64,000 bases of DNA from Pseudomonas paracarnis (GTDB lineage: Bacteria > Pseudomonadota > Gammaproteobacteria > Pseudomonadales > Pseudomonadaceae), in the NCBI RefSeq assembly GCF_904063055.1, contig NZ_CAJFCN010000002.1, positions 62,001 through 126,000 of the forward strand, in the 5' to 3' direction. Position numbers and translations under genes: made by a program. Below, piece after piece: positions 37,738 through 46,635 of the stretch. Within the stretch, counting starts at the first letter, position 1. Every line of letters starts with the position of its first letter. The notes below the pieces were generated by a model. It made no database searches and was not told where the DNA came from. It was given only the letters and a program-made list of their open reading frames with translations.

Positions 37738-38634
37738 ATGCGCCGCCTGCTCACCGGCTGTCTGGTTACACTGCTGCTGTTACTCAACACGCTGATCCTG
37801 ATCGGCCCCTTGATGGTCTTCGCCTTGCTCAAGCTGGTGGCGCCGGGCCGCTCGCGTGACTATGCGTCCTGGGCGGTGATGTGGATCGCCGAGACCTGGG
37901 CCGAGATCGACAAGCTGATCTTCTCGCTGTGCATTCCAACCCAATGGGATATTCGCGGCGGTGAGGACCTGCGCAGGGACACCTCCTACCTCGTCATCAG
38001 CAACCATCAATCCTGGGTGGATATCCCGGCGCTGATCCAGGCGCTGAACCGGCGCACGCCGTTCTTCAAGTTCTTCCTGAAAAAAGAACTGATCTGGGTG
38101 CCCTTCCTCGGCCTGGCCTGGTGGGCGCTGGATTACCCCTTCATGAAGCGCTACACCAAGGCATTCCTGGCCAAGCACCCGGAGCTGGCGGGGCAGGATC
38201 TGAAAATCACCAAAGAGGCCTGCGAGCTGTTCAAGCGTCAGCCGGTGACGGTGGTCAATTACCTGGAAGGCACGCGGTTCAGCGAGGCCAAGCGTGCGCA
38301 GCAAAGTTCACCCTTTACTCGACTACTCAAGCCCAAGGCAGGCGGCGTGGCGTTTGTGCTGGCAGCAATGGGTGAACAGCTGGACGCGGTACTCGACGTG
38401 ACCGTGGCCTACCCACAACAAAAGATTCCAGGGTTCTGGGACCTGATCAGCGGCGCGGTGCCGAAGGTGATCGTGGATATCCGCACCCGCGAGCTGGACC
38501 CGGCGTTGTGGCAAGGGGATTACGAGAACGATCCGGCGTTTCGCCAGACCCTCCAGAACTGGGTCAACCAGCTCTGGAGGGAAAAGGACCGTCGAATTCA
38601 CGAACTGCTGGAAAACAGTGGGGAGCAACGATGA
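37738..38634 (+). CDS. Lysophospholipid acyltransferase-family protein (YihG-like)
   Basis: 298 aa with an N-terminal membrane segment (~8-35) and the PlsC catalytic block SNHQSWVDIPALIQ (HxxxxD) plus the VNYLEGTRFSEAKR motif. Probably transfers acyl chains to lysophosphatidate or a related lipid at the inner membrane (E. coli YihG is the closest named relative known to me). Divergent from the retropepsin gene; AAGAG upstream of ATG 37738. Confidence 0.9.
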   Translation: MRRLLTGCLVTLLLLLNTLILIGPLMVFALLKLVAPGRSRDYASWAVMWIAETWAEIDKLIFSLCIPTQWDIRGGEDLRRDTSYLVISNHQSWVDIPALIQALNRRTPFFKFFLKKELIWVPFLGLAWWALDYPFMKRYTKAFLAKHPELAGQDLKITKEACELFKRQPVTVVNYLEGTRFSEAKRAQQSSPFTRLLKPKAGGVAFVLAAMGEQLDAVLDVTVAYPQQKIPGFWDLISGAVPKVIVDIRTRELDPALWQGDYENDPAFRQTLQNWVNQLWREKDRRIHELLENSGEQR

Positions 38635-38667
38635 CCGCCTGGCCCCGCAAGATGCTACGAAACCTGA

Positions 38668-38961
38668 CTATAGACAGCGGAAAGCGTGCTTTCGGGCAAG
38701 GCCGTTGAACAGAGCTGTCGCTGACCAAGCATTATCAATTCCACCCAGCACAATAGAACGAAGCCCAGGCGACAGATCTTCGACATTTTTTTTGAAGCGA
38801 CTCGCCGATGCTGTGTAGCTGTCAGAGTGAATCCCCATCTCTTCCAGGCGCGAGCGCAACGCTTGATCATCAGCGCCACTGCGTGAAAGAGGAGGCGGAC
38901 TGAAATAGTTTTTGATGTCTGGAGTTTGTGTCCCGTTGATATTCAAAACGCCACCACTCAT
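38668..38961 (-). CDS. Hypothetical protein, 97 aa
   Basis: Not recognised. Soluble, Ser/Asn/Gly-rich N-terminus (MSGGVLNINGTQTPDIKNYF), then a predicted helical pair (LRSRLEEMG, FKKNVEDLSPGLRS) and a basic C-terminus. Base composition is lower in GC than the flanking core genes. No signal peptide or membrane segment. The ribosome site is weak, and a 10-bp perfect inverted repeat precedes the start. It could be an accessory gene or the remnant of a longer one. Confidence 0.5.
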   Translation of the reverse strand: MSGGVLNINGTQTPDIKNYFSPPPLSRSGADDQALRSRLEEMGIHSDSYTASASRFKKNVEDLSPGLRSIVLGGIDNAWSATALFNGLARKHAFRCL

Positions 38962-38975
38962 AGGTCATTAATGAA

Positions 38976-39012
38976 ACCTTCCAAGATCGTCGTAAACGAG
39001 ACCTTGGAAGGT
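38976..39012. promoter_or_regulatory. Perfect 10-bp inverted repeat before the 97 aa gene
   Basis: ACCTTCCAAG (38976-38985) and CTTGGAAGGT (39003-39012) with a 17-nt loop, 15 nt upstream of the 97 aa gene's start. On the reverse strand it would form a hairpin in the leader mRNA; it could also be an operator or a terminator fragment. Confidence 0.4.
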
Positions 39013-39119
39013 ACCTTTATTGTGGTGTCTTGCTTCTTACGGTTCCCTACAACCTTGTGATATTTACCGGTATGACATTTCAGTCTTGCTCGTTATAAAA
39101 ACGACCTTTGCGCAGGTAA

Positions 39120-39692
39120 CTAGCTACCGGTTCCCCAGGCTTGAGCCAATTTGCCCAATACGGAGCTGCTGGCGCCCTCGCCGCCGAGGTATTTCAGGAT
39201 TACCGGGGCAAACTGGCCGATCATGCCGCTGTCCATGCCCAAGGCGCTGAAGGCGGTGTTCAAGTCATTGGTGCTTTTCACATTGCCCAATAGGCCGTCC
39301 AGGCCGCTGGTCTTGCTGCCGCCGGTTTGGCCGAGCATCCCGCTCAGGGCACCGAGGCTGCCCAATGCGTTATTACCTGACAACTTGTCGAGACCCGGCA
39401 CAGTGCTGCTCAACTGCGAGAAGTCGTTGCCGCTGAGTTTGTTCTTGGCCAGGCCCAGCATGGCGCCCGTGCCGCCCACCGCTTGCTCGGGGGTGATGTT
39501 CAGTTGCGAGGTCAAGGCCGTCAGCAGGTCGGCCGTCTCCGACGTAGGCGCGGCGGCAGCGGCCTTGTTGTTGCCACCCTGCATGCCGGAAATGGCGTTG
39601 GCTGCATCGCCAAGGCTGAAACCTGCTGCGAACACCGGGCCAGCGGCCACGGTCAACAGGCAGGACAGGGCAAAACCGCGTGAAATCTTCAT
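39120..39692 (-). CDS. DUF2780 exported protein
   Basis: 190 aa. Signal peptide (RGFALSCLLTVAAGPVFA, cleavage after ~residue 22), then a Gly/Ser/Leu-rich helical domain of the DUF2780 (VcgC/VcgE-like) type: LTSQLNITPEQAVGGTGAML at ~60 and LLGNVKSTNDLNTAFSALG, FAPVILKYLGGEG near the C-terminus. Periplasmic or secreted; function unknown. Divergent from the truncated anti-sigma gene. Confidence 0.8.
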   Translation of the reverse strand: MKISRGFALSCLLTVAAGPVFAAGFSLGDAANAISGMQGGNNKAAAAAPTSETADLLTALTSQLNITPEQAVGGTGAMLGLAKNKLSGNDFSQLSSTVPGLDKLSGNNALGSLGALSGMLGQTGGSKTSGLDGLLGNVKSTNDLNTAFSALGMDSGMIGQFAPVILKYLGGEGASSSVLGKLAQAWGTGS

Positions 39693-39828
39693 CGAAACAA
39701 CCTCTGGGTATAGGGGTAAAAGCAGGCGTTGGACTGGGTAACCCGTCGGTTGTTCCGGAGCCCCTCAGGAACCCATCGAGGATAAGCGGGTCCATGAACT
39801 GACTATAGAATTTGTCGAGAAGAGACTT

Positions 39829-40287
39829 ATGACTGCGATCCAACCCCCAGTGATTGAGCACAAGCCTGCGTTCTGGAGCCGCCCTCGCCTGTTCATCGGC
39901 GCCTGCGTGGTGGTGGTTGCCGGTATCGGCGGCGCGCTCTACACCCAGGACAGCGTCAAATCCGCGGCGACATTGGTGACCACGACCCAACAGCCGGCCG
40001 CACAGATCATGGCCCACAAGGACTACCTGGAAGTAGAACCGATTGCCTCCACGGCACCAGCACCGGACCAGAGCCTTGAACTCTGGGCGATTCCCAAAGA
40101 CGGCACACCGGTGTCCCTTGGACTGTTGCCGGAGGATGGCAAAGGCATCATCGGCCTGAACCCACGCCAACAGGAAACCATCAGCAAGCCGGTGGAATTG
40201 ATGGTGAGCTCGGAAACCAAGGGTGGTTCGGTGAGCAAGCAGCCAACAGGCCCGACCGTCTACCAGGGTGCATTGGCCACTCGCTGA
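39829..40287 (+). CDS. RskA-type anti-sigma C-terminal domain only (truncated anti-sigma factor)
   Basis: 152 aa. One transmembrane helix (~22-42, LFIGACVVVVAGIGGALY) followed by the periplasmic RskA C-terminal domain (LELWAIPKDGTPVSLGLLP, then a closing PTGPTVYQGAL). The usual ~80-100 residue cytoplasmic anti-sigma domain before the helix is missing; the N-terminus begins right at the juxtamembrane segment (PPVIEHKPAFWSRPRL). GAGAAGAGA provides a ribosome site, so it may still be translated. No sigma factor is adjacent. Confidence 0.75.
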   Translation: MTAIQPPVIEHKPAFWSRPRLFIGACVVVVAGIGGALYTQDSVKSAATLVTTTQQPAAQIMAHKDYLEVEPIASTAPAPDQSLELWAIPKDGTPVSLGLLPEDGKGIIGLNPRQQETISKPVELMVSSETKGGSVSKQPTGPTVYQGALATR

Positions 40288-40310
40288 TCGGGCCGCACAC
40301 TCGTTTCAAA

Positions 40311-40400
40311 CTGTGGGAGCGGGCTTGCCCGCGATTGCGGTGGGTCAGCGACATAGATGTCGACTGATTAGCCGCTATCGCGGGCAAGTCCGCTCCCACA
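40311..40400. repeat. REP doublet (GTGGGAGCGGGCTTGCCCGC type)
   Basis: Inverted GTGGGAGCGGGCTTGCCCGC / GCGGGCAAGTCCGCTCCCAC pair at the junction between the anti-sigma remnant and the betaine catabolon. Confidence 0.85.
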
Positions 40401-40442
40401 TTGGCTCATCAGTGCGTTGAAAATTGGCTCCAGGCAACGAAT

Positions 40443-40468
40443 AAGGGCGACCCATGGGTCGCCCTTTT
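40443..40468 (-). terminator. Terminator of the sox-purU-fdhA cluster
   Basis: Perfect palindrome AAGGGCGACCC ATGGGTCGCCCTT, 17 nt past the fdhA stop. It is flanked by only two or three T on the reverse strand, so efficiency is uncertain. Confidence 0.7.
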
Positions 40469-40482
40469 CATTTGGCCAATGC

Positions 40483-41682
40483 TTATGCAGCGCTGAACAA
40501 CTTGTGCGGATCAATCACAAACTTCTTCGGCACACCCGCATCGAACTCGCCATACCCGCGTGGCGCATCATCCAGGCTGATCACCTGCACACCGACGATT
40601 TCGGCGATGTTGATACGGTCCCACATGATCGCCTGCATCAGTTGACGGTTGTACTTCATCACGGGCGTCTGCCCGGTATGGAAGCTGTGGGATTTGGCCC
40701 AGCCCAGACCAAAGCGGATGCTCAGGCTGCCCATTTTCGCGGCGGCATCGACCGCACCTGGATCTTCAGTCACGTACAGACCTGGGATACCGATCTTGCC
40801 CGCCACGCGCACCACGCCCATCAGCGAGTTGAGCACCGTGGCCGGGGCTTCGGCCTTGACGCCGTCGTGGCCGTGGCCGCGTGCTTCAAAGCCCACGCAG
40901 TCCACGGCGCAGTCCACCTCCGGCTCGCCGAGCAACGCGGCGATCTGTTCGTGCAGCGGGGTGTCAGTGGACAGGTCGACCACTTCAAAACCCTGGGCCT
41001 TGGCGTGGGCCAGACGGATCGAGTTGACGTCGCCGATGATCACCACCGCTGCACCCAGCAAGCGAGCGGAGGCGGCAGCCGCCAGACCCACCGGGCCGGC
41101 ACCGGCGATATAGACAGTGCTGCCTGGGCCGACGCCGGCAGTAACAGCGCCGTGGTAGCCGGTGGGCAGGATGTCGGAGAGGCAGGTCAGGTCACGGATT
41201 TTCTCCATGGCCTTGTCGCGATCCGGCAGTTTCAGCAGGTTGAAGTCGGCGTACGGCACCAGCACGTACTCGGCCTGGCCACCGGTCCAGTCGCCCATGT
41301 CGACGTAGCCATAGGCACCACCGGCACGGGCCGGGTTGACGGTCAGGCACACGCCGGTGTGTTGTTCCTTGCACGAGCGGCAGCGCCCGCAAGCAACGTT
41401 GAACGGCACGGAGACCAGGTCACCGATTTTCAGGTTCTCTACGTCGCTGCCCTTCTCGATCACTTCACCGGTGATTTCATGCCCCAGCACCAGGCCGGTC
41501 TGGGCCGTGGTGCGGCCGCGCACCATGTGTTGGTCGGAGCCGCAGATGTTGGTGGAGACCACGCGCAGGATGACGCCGTGCTCAATCTTCCTGCCGCGCG
41601 GGTCCTGCATTTTGGGATAGTCGATTTTCTGTACTTCGACCTTGCCGTTGCCGAGATACACGACACCACGATTACCAGACAT
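40483..41682 (-). CDS. fdhA: Glutathione-independent formaldehyde dehydrogenase
   Basis: 399 aa zinc-dependent medium-chain dehydrogenase. Oxidises formaldehyde to formate with bound NAD. Catalytic zinc ligands are in TNICGSDQHMVRGR and LVLGHEITGEV; the structural zinc is held by CGRCRSCKEQHTGVC; the Rossmann motif is YIAGAGPVGLAAAASARLLG. Here it detoxifies formaldehyde released by betaine, dimethylglycine and sarcosine demethylation. Last gene of the glyA-soxBDAG-purU-fdhA series. Confidence 0.95.
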   Translation of the reverse strand: MSGNRGVVYLGNGKVEVQKIDYPKMQDPRGRKIEHGVILRVVSTNICGSDQHMVRGRTTAQTGLVLGHEITGEVIEKGSDVENLKIGDLVSVPFNVACGRCRSCKEQHTGVCLTVNPARAGGAYGYVDMGDWTGGQAEYVLVPYADFNLLKLPDRDKAMEKIRDLTCLSDILPTGYHGAVTAGVGPGSTVYIAGAGPVGLAAAASARLLGAAVVIIGDVNSIRLAHAKAQGFEVVDLSTDTPLHEQIAALLGEPEVDCAVDCVGFEARGHGHDGVKAEAPATVLNSLMGVVRVAGKIGIPGLYVTEDPGAVDAAAKMGSLSIRFGLGWAKSHSFHTGQTPVMKYNRQLMQAIMWDRINIAEIVGVQVISLDDAPRGYGEFDAGVPKKFVIDPHKLFSAA

Positions 41683-41782
41683 GCTTTCACCTCGCTGTTG
41701 TTTTTATGGAACTGCGTTGCCCTTGGGGCAGCGCGTTAAGTGCTCGGGTACAGATGCTGTTTCTTGTGTTGCTTGTAAGGGC

Positions 41783-41860
41783 CTCATCGCAGGCAAGCCA
41801 GCTCCCACCGTGGATCGGGTTCACACATCCAGGAATGTGGGAGCTGGCTTGCCTGCGACA
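41783..41860. repeat. REP doublet between purU and fdhA
   Basis: Inverted GCAGGCAAGCCAGCTCCCAC / GTGGGAGCTGGCTTGCCTGC pair inside the catabolic gene series. Confidence 0.85.
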
Positions 41861-41865
41861 GCGAT

Positions 41866-42723
41866 CTAGAGAACGACGGTGCGATTGGCATTCAGGAACA
41901 CCCGCCGCTCGATGTGATACCCCACCGCTCGCGCCAATGTGAGCCCTTCGATATCCCGCCCCTTGGCAATCAAATCTTCGGGATAGTGGCTGTGATCTAC
42001 CACCTCCACGCCTTGGGCGATGATCGGCCCTTCATCCAGATCGTTGTTGATGTAATGCGCCGTTGCGCCCACCAATTTCACGCCCTTGTTGTACGCCTGG
42101 TGATAGGGCTTGGCGCCCTTGAAGCCCGGCAGCAACGAGTGGTGAATGTTGATGGCCTTGCCGTCCAGCTTGCGGCACAGCTCTGGTGACAGCACTTGCA
42201 TGTAGCGCGCAAGGATGACCAATTCGGCGCCGGTGTCTTCAATCACCTGCCACACCTGACGTTCCTGGGACGGTTTATCGTTGGGGTCCAGTGGGAAATG
42301 GTAGTAGGGAATCTGGTGCCAGTCGGCCAACGGTTTGAGATCAGGGTGGTTGGACACCACCGCGACCACGTCCATCGACAATTGGCCGATCCTCTGGCGA
42401 TACAGCAGGTCGTTCAGGCAGTGATCGGCCTTGGAGACCATGATCACCACTTTGGGCCGGTAGTTCGGCGCCGTCAGTTCGAAGATCATGCCAAACGCTT
42501 CACCACGGGTCGCCAGACCTGCGCGAAAGGCTTGCTCGTCGAAACCGTCGGGCTGGCGGAACTCCACACGAATGAAAAACCGGCCAGAAAGGCGGTCATC
42601 GAACGAATGGTGCTCGGTGACGTAACAGCCCTGCTCGAACAGGTAGCGGGTGACCGCGTCCACCGTGCCGAGCACGCTTGGGCAGTCGGCGGTCAAAATC
42701 CATGTATCGGGTGCGCGGCTCAT
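41866..42723 (-). CDS. purU: Formyltetrahydrofolate deformylase
   Basis: 285 aa. N-terminal ACT domain (~7-85; WILTADCPSVLGTVDAVTRY) and C-terminal formyltransferase fold (VAVVSNHPDLKPLADWHQIP, NIHHSLLPGFKGAKPYHQAY, GATAHYINNDLDEGPIIAQ), including the N-H-D catalytic set. Hydrolyses 10-formyl-THF to formate and THF, so it regenerates free THF for the sarcosine oxidase reaction. The second purU copy of Pseudomonas is normally in this cluster. Confidence 0.95.
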   Translation of the reverse strand: MSRAPDTWILTADCPSVLGTVDAVTRYLFEQGCYVTEHHSFDDRLSGRFFIRVEFRQPDGFDEQAFRAGLATRGEAFGMIFELTAPNYRPKVVIMVSKADHCLNDLLYRQRIGQLSMDVVAVVSNHPDLKPLADWHQIPYYHFPLDPNDKPSQERQVWQVIEDTGAELVILARYMQVLSPELCRKLDGKAINIHHSLLPGFKGAKPYHQAYNKGVKLVGATAHYINNDLDEGPIIAQGVEVVDHSHYPEDLIAKGRDIEGLTLARAVGYHIERRVFLNANRTVVL

Positions 42724-42740
42724 GGGTCACTCCTCAGGCT

Positions 42741-42847
42741 GATCGTTCCCACGCTTTGCGTGGGAATGCCGCCATGGACGCTCTGCGTCCGCTTTTGGGA
42801 CGCGGGGCGTCCCGGTATGCATTCCCACGCGGAGCGTGGGAATGATC
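42741..42847. repeat. GTTCCCACGC-type palindromic repeat
   Basis: Full ~107 bp copy in the purU-soxG gap, with outer arms GATCGTTCCCACGCTTTGCG and CACGCGGAGCGTGGGAATGATC. Confidence 0.85.
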
Positions 42848-42848
42848 A

Positions 42849-43481
42849 TCATGCGACAACGCTCAGGCCGAACTCAGCCGAGGCATCCTGCAACCACAAC
42901 CACCAGTAATCCGAGAAGCTGCGGCGGATCAGCAGTTCCCAGGTGTCTTCAGCCGTATGACGGATCACCAGTTGCGACTTGGCGAACACCGTACCCACGG
43001 CTTTGCCAACCGGAAAGTTGTTGGGGTGTACGTCGTAGCTGGTGGACTTCATCAGCACATCGCGCACGTTAGGGCCGCTCAGTTCAAGAATCTGCTGGCC
43101 GCCGCTGACGTTGACGATCTGGATATGCAGGTCGCCCAGGGCGGCACGCAGGTTCTGTTCGGCGGCGAATTCTTCACCGCTCGGCACGATCAACAGCCAC
43201 TCGTCCGGGCCGAGCCACTGAAGGCTGGTTTCACCTTTGAAGACCACACTCAGCGGGCCGGGCAGTTCAATGCCGACGGCCTTGTGTACGCCAGCGGCGA
43301 AGGCGGCGTCGTGGCCATCGCCACGGATAGTCAGATGGCCGAGGAGTTTTTTTTCACGCACGGTCACGCCGGCATTCTTGCGGCCCTTGCCGACCAGGCT
43401 GGCGAGGTCGGCATGGTGCAGCGACGACTCGGCCTTGGCGCCGGTGGTGGGGCGTTGTTGGTAAACATTGGCTGCTGTCAT
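42849..43481 (-). CDS. soxG: Sarcosine oxidase gamma subunit
   Basis: 210 aa from ATG 43481 (AGGACAGGTG upstream; the frame extends 12 codons further into the repeat). GcvT-like/SoxG fold, FKGETSLQWLGPDEWLLIV and ILELSGPNVRDVLMKSTSYD. Structural subunit of heterotetrameric sarcosine oxidase. A repeat-filled 136 bp gap separates it from soxA. Confidence 0.93.
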   Translation of the reverse strand: MTAANVYQQRPTTGAKAESSLHHADLASLVGKGRKNAGVTVREKKLLGHLTIRGDGHDAAFAAGVHKAVGIELPGPLSVVFKGETSLQWLGPDEWLLIVPSGEEFAAEQNLRAALGDLHIQIVNVSGGQQILELSGPNVRDVLMKSTSYDVHPNNFPVGKAVGTVFAKSQLVIRHTAEDTWELLIRRSFSDYWWLWLQDASAEFGLSVVA

Positions 43482-43505
43482 AAAGCACCTGTCCTGAATT
43501 CTGTT

Positions 43506-43613
43506 GATCGTTCCCACGCTCTGCGTGGGAATGCCGCCATGGACGCTCTGCGTCCGCCCTTGGGGCGCAGAGCGCCCCGGAATGCATTCCCACGCAGAGC
43601 GTGGGAACGATCA
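43506..43613. repeat. GTTCCCACGC-type palindromic repeat
   Basis: Full ~108 bp copy, 4 nt after the soxA stop codon and before soxG, with arms GATCGTTCCCACGCTCTGCG and CACGCAGAGCGTGGGAACGATC. Confidence 0.88.
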
Positions 43614-43617
43614 GGTG

Positions 43618-46600
43618 TCAGACGTTCTGCCGATCACCTTTCGGGTCAAAGAACACCGAAGACACAATCTCGGCTTCGATCACGCTGCCATCCGCTTGCG
43701 GCGAGAACACTCGCTCACCGATGCGCTTCAAGCCGCCCTTCACCACACCCATGGCAAACGAATAGCCCAGGGAGTTATGCGCATAACTTGAGGTAACGTG
43801 ACCCACCATCTTCATCGGAATCGTCTGCTTCGGATCGAACACCAACTGCGCGCCTTCCGGCAGCCACACGTTCGGGTCGATCGGCTTGAGCCCCACCAAC
43901 TGCTTGCGCTCTTCACGCACGCAGTCTTCACGGTTCATCCCGCGCCAGCCGATCCACGAGAACGGCTTGGTCCGGCCAACGCACCAGCCCATGTTCAGGT
44001 CGTCCGGGGTCATCGAGCCGTCGGTGTCTTGCCCGACGATGATGAAGCCCTTCTCGGCGCGCAGTACGTGCATGGTCTCGGTGCCGTACGGGGTCAGGTT
44101 GTACTGTTTGCCGGCCTCGACGATTTTTTCCAGCACGCCCATGGCGTAGTCGGCCTGCACGTTGACCTCATACGACAACTCACCGGTAAACGAGATACGG
44201 AACACCCGTGCCGGCACGCCACCCACCAGGCCTTCCTTCCAAGTCATGAACGGGAAGCCGTCCTTGTCCAGGTCGATGTCGGTGACTTCACTGAGCAGCT
44301 TGCGGCTGTTGGGGCCCGACAGGGTCATGGTTGCCCAATGGTCGGTGACCGAGGTGAAGTACACCTTGAGGTCCGGCCATTCGGTCTGCTGGTAGATTTC
44401 CAGCCACTGCAGCACGCGGGCGGCGCCGCCGGTGGTGGTGGTCATCAGGAAGTGGTTGTCGGCCAGACAGGCAGTGACGCCGTCATCGAACACCATGCCG
44501 TCTTCCTTGCACATCAGGCCGTAGCGCGCCTTGCCCACGTCGAGCTTGGTCCAGGCGTTGGTGTAGATACGGTTGAGGAACTCGCGGGCATCCGGGCCCT
44601 GAATGTCAATCTTGCCGAGGGTGGACGCGTCCAGCAGGCCGACGCTGTCACGCACCGCCAGGCATTCGCGCTTCACCGCGGCGTGCAGGTCTTCACCGTT
44701 GCGTGGGAAATACCATGGGCGTTTCCACTGGCCGACGTCCTCAAACTCGGCGCCGTTCTTCACGTGCCAGGCCTGCAGGGCGGTGTAGCGCACCGGCTCG
44801 AAGATATGCCCACAGTGACGGCCCGCTACGGCGCCGAACGTCACCGGCGTGTAGTTGGGACGGAACATGGTGGTGCCCATCTGCGGGATGGTCACGTTCA
44901 ACGAACGGGCGGCGATGGCCAGGCCGTTGACGTTACCCAGCTTGCCCTGGTCAGTGCCGAAGCCCAGCGCGGTGTAGCGTTTGACGTGCTCCACCGACTC
45001 GAAACCTTCGCGGGTGGCCAGTTCGATGGCGGCGGCGGTCACGTCGTTTTGCAGGTCGACAAATTGCTTTGGCGCCCGTGCGGTAGCTTTTTCGTGGGGC
45101 ACCTGGAACAGCGCCAGGGTCGGTTCTTCCAGACGGCTCAAGGCTTTTGGCAGCGTGCCTTCAACCGGGGCAAAACCGGCTTCGCTGGCTGCACGCACGC
45201 CGCCTTCAAAGCCATCGGCGAGGGAATCGCCAAGGCCGTAGACACCGTTGATGCCGCCCACGCACACGCGTTTTTGCGGTGCTTCGCCGGGTACAAACCC
45301 GAGGATATCTTCACGCCAGGTCGGTTTGCCGCCCAGGTGCGAGGCCAGGTGCACCACCGGGCTGTAACCGCCGGAGCTGGCGACCAGGTCGCAGTCCAGC
45401 CACTCGCCGGGGCTGGTGACTTTATGCGCCTTGACGTCGATGGCTGCCACGCGGGCACCGGTCACGTGCTTACTGCCACGGGCCTCGATCACGGCGCTGC
45501 CGGTGAGGATGCGAATGCCTTTGGCGCGAGCTTCTTCAACCAGTGCCCCGCGTGGGTTGTGGCGCGCATCGGCCACCGCGACAACGGTGAGGCCCGCATC
45601 GAACCAATCCAGCGCAACGCGGTAGGCATGATCGTTGTTGGTCGACAGCAGCAGCTTTTTACCCGGTGCCACGCCGTAGCGACGCACGTAGGTAGACACC
45701 GCACCCGCGAGCATATTGCCCGGCACATCGTTGTTGCCGTACACCAGCGGACGCTCGCACGCACCGGTGGCCAGCACCACACGCTTGGCGCGTACGCGGT
45801 GAATACGCTGACGCACCACGCCAATCGGCGCACGGTCACCGAGATGGTCGGTGAGACGCTCGTGAATGGTCAGGAAGTTATGGTCGTGGTAACCGTTGAC
45901 GGTGGCGCGGGGCAGCAGCACCACGTCCGGCAGGGCTTTCAATTCGGCAATGACGCCGGCAACCCATTCAGTGGCGGGCTTGCCGTCGAGGCTTTCGCGG
46001 GAATCGAGCAGCGAACCACCGAACTCTTCCTGCTCGTCGGCGATGATCACCCGAGCACCGCTGCGCGCAGCGGCCAGCGCAGCCGCAAGGCCCGCAGGGC
46101 CTGCGCCCACGACCAGCACGTCGCAATGACGGTTGAAGTTGTCGTAGGTGTCCGGGTCGTTCTCGGTGGGCGAGCGGCCAAGGCCCGCCGCCTTGCGGAT
46201 GTACTTCTCGTAGGTCATCCAGAACGATTGCGGGTACATGAAGGTTTTGTAGTAGAAACCCGGCGGCATCAGCTTGCCGCCGACCTTGCCGAGAATCCCC
46301 ATCATGTCGTTGTTCACGCTCGGCCAGCCGTTGGTGCTGGTAGCAACCAAGCCCTGGTACAGCGCCTGTTGGGTGGCGCGCACGTTGGGGATCTGCGTGG
46401 CTTCGGTGGCGCCGATCTGCAGCACCGCGTTCGGCTCTTCGGCGCCCGCGGCAAAGATGCCCCGTGGGCGCGAATATTTGAAGCTGCGGCCAATGATGTC
46501 GACACCGTTGGCCAGCAGGGCGGCAGCCAGGGTGTCGCCTTCAAAGCCCTTGTAGCTCTGACCGTTGAACGTAAACGTCAGGACTTTATTACGGTCGATG

Positions 46601-46635
46601 CGGCCACCGTTGGACAGGCGATTGATCTGGCTCAT
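43618..46635 (-). CDS. soxA: Sarcosine oxidase alpha subunit
   Basis: 1005 aa. N-terminal ferredoxin-like/hydrogen-cyanide-synthase-like segment, an NAD-binding Rossmann fold (~170-440; CDVLVVGAGPAGLAAALAAA), and a C-terminal GcvT-like tetrahydrofolate-binding half (~610-1000; RYTALQAWHVKNGAEFEDVG, NRIYTNAWTKLDVGKARYGL). With SoxB it oxidises sarcosine to glycine and H2O2 and forms 5,10-methylene-THF. Overlaps soxD by 4 nt. Confidence 0.96.
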   Translation of the reverse strand: MSQINRLSNGGRIDRNKVLTFTFNGQSYKGFEGDTLAAALLANGVDIIGRSFKYSRPRGIFAAGAEEPNAVLQIGATEATQIPNVRATQQALYQGLVATSTNGWPSVNNDMMGILGKVGGKLMPPGFYYKTFMYPQSFWMTYEKYIRKAAGLGRSPTENDPDTYDNFNRHCDVLVVGAGPAGLAAALAAARSGARVIIADEQEEFGGSLLDSRESLDGKPATEWVAGVIAELKALPDVVLLPRATVNGYHDHNFLTIHERLTDHLGDRAPIGVVRQRIHRVRAKRVVLATGACERPLVYGNNDVPGNMLAGAVSTYVRRYGVAPGKKLLLSTNNDHAYRVALDWFDAGLTVVAVADARHNPRGALVEEARAKGIRILTGSAVIEARGSKHVTGARVAAIDVKAHKVTSPGEWLDCDLVASSGGYSPVVHLASHLGGKPTWREDILGFVPGEAPQKRVCVGGINGVYGLGDSLADGFEGGVRAASEAGFAPVEGTLPKALSRLEEPTLALFQVPHEKATARAPKQFVDLQNDVTAAAIELATREGFESVEHVKRYTALGFGTDQGKLGNVNGLAIAARSLNVTIPQMGTTMFRPNYTPVTFGAVAGRHCGHIFEPVRYTALQAWHVKNGAEFEDVGQWKRPWYFPRNGEDLHAAVKRECLAVRDSVGLLDASTLGKIDIQGPDAREFLNRIYTNAWTKLDVGKARYGLMCKEDGMVFDDGVTACLADNHFLMTTTTGGAARVLQWLEIYQQTEWPDLKVYFTSVTDHWATMTLSGPNSRKLLSEVTDIDLDKDGFPFMTWKEGLVGGVPARVFRISFTGELSYEVNVQADYAMGVLEKIVEAGKQYNLTPYGTETMHVLRAEKGFIIVGQDTDGSMTPDDLNMGWCVGRTKPFSWIGWRGMNREDCVREERKQLVGLKPIDPNVWLPEGAQLVFDPKQTIPMKMVGHVTSSYAHNSLGYSFAMGVVKGGLKRIGERVFSPQADGSVIEAEIVSSVFFDPKGDRQNV

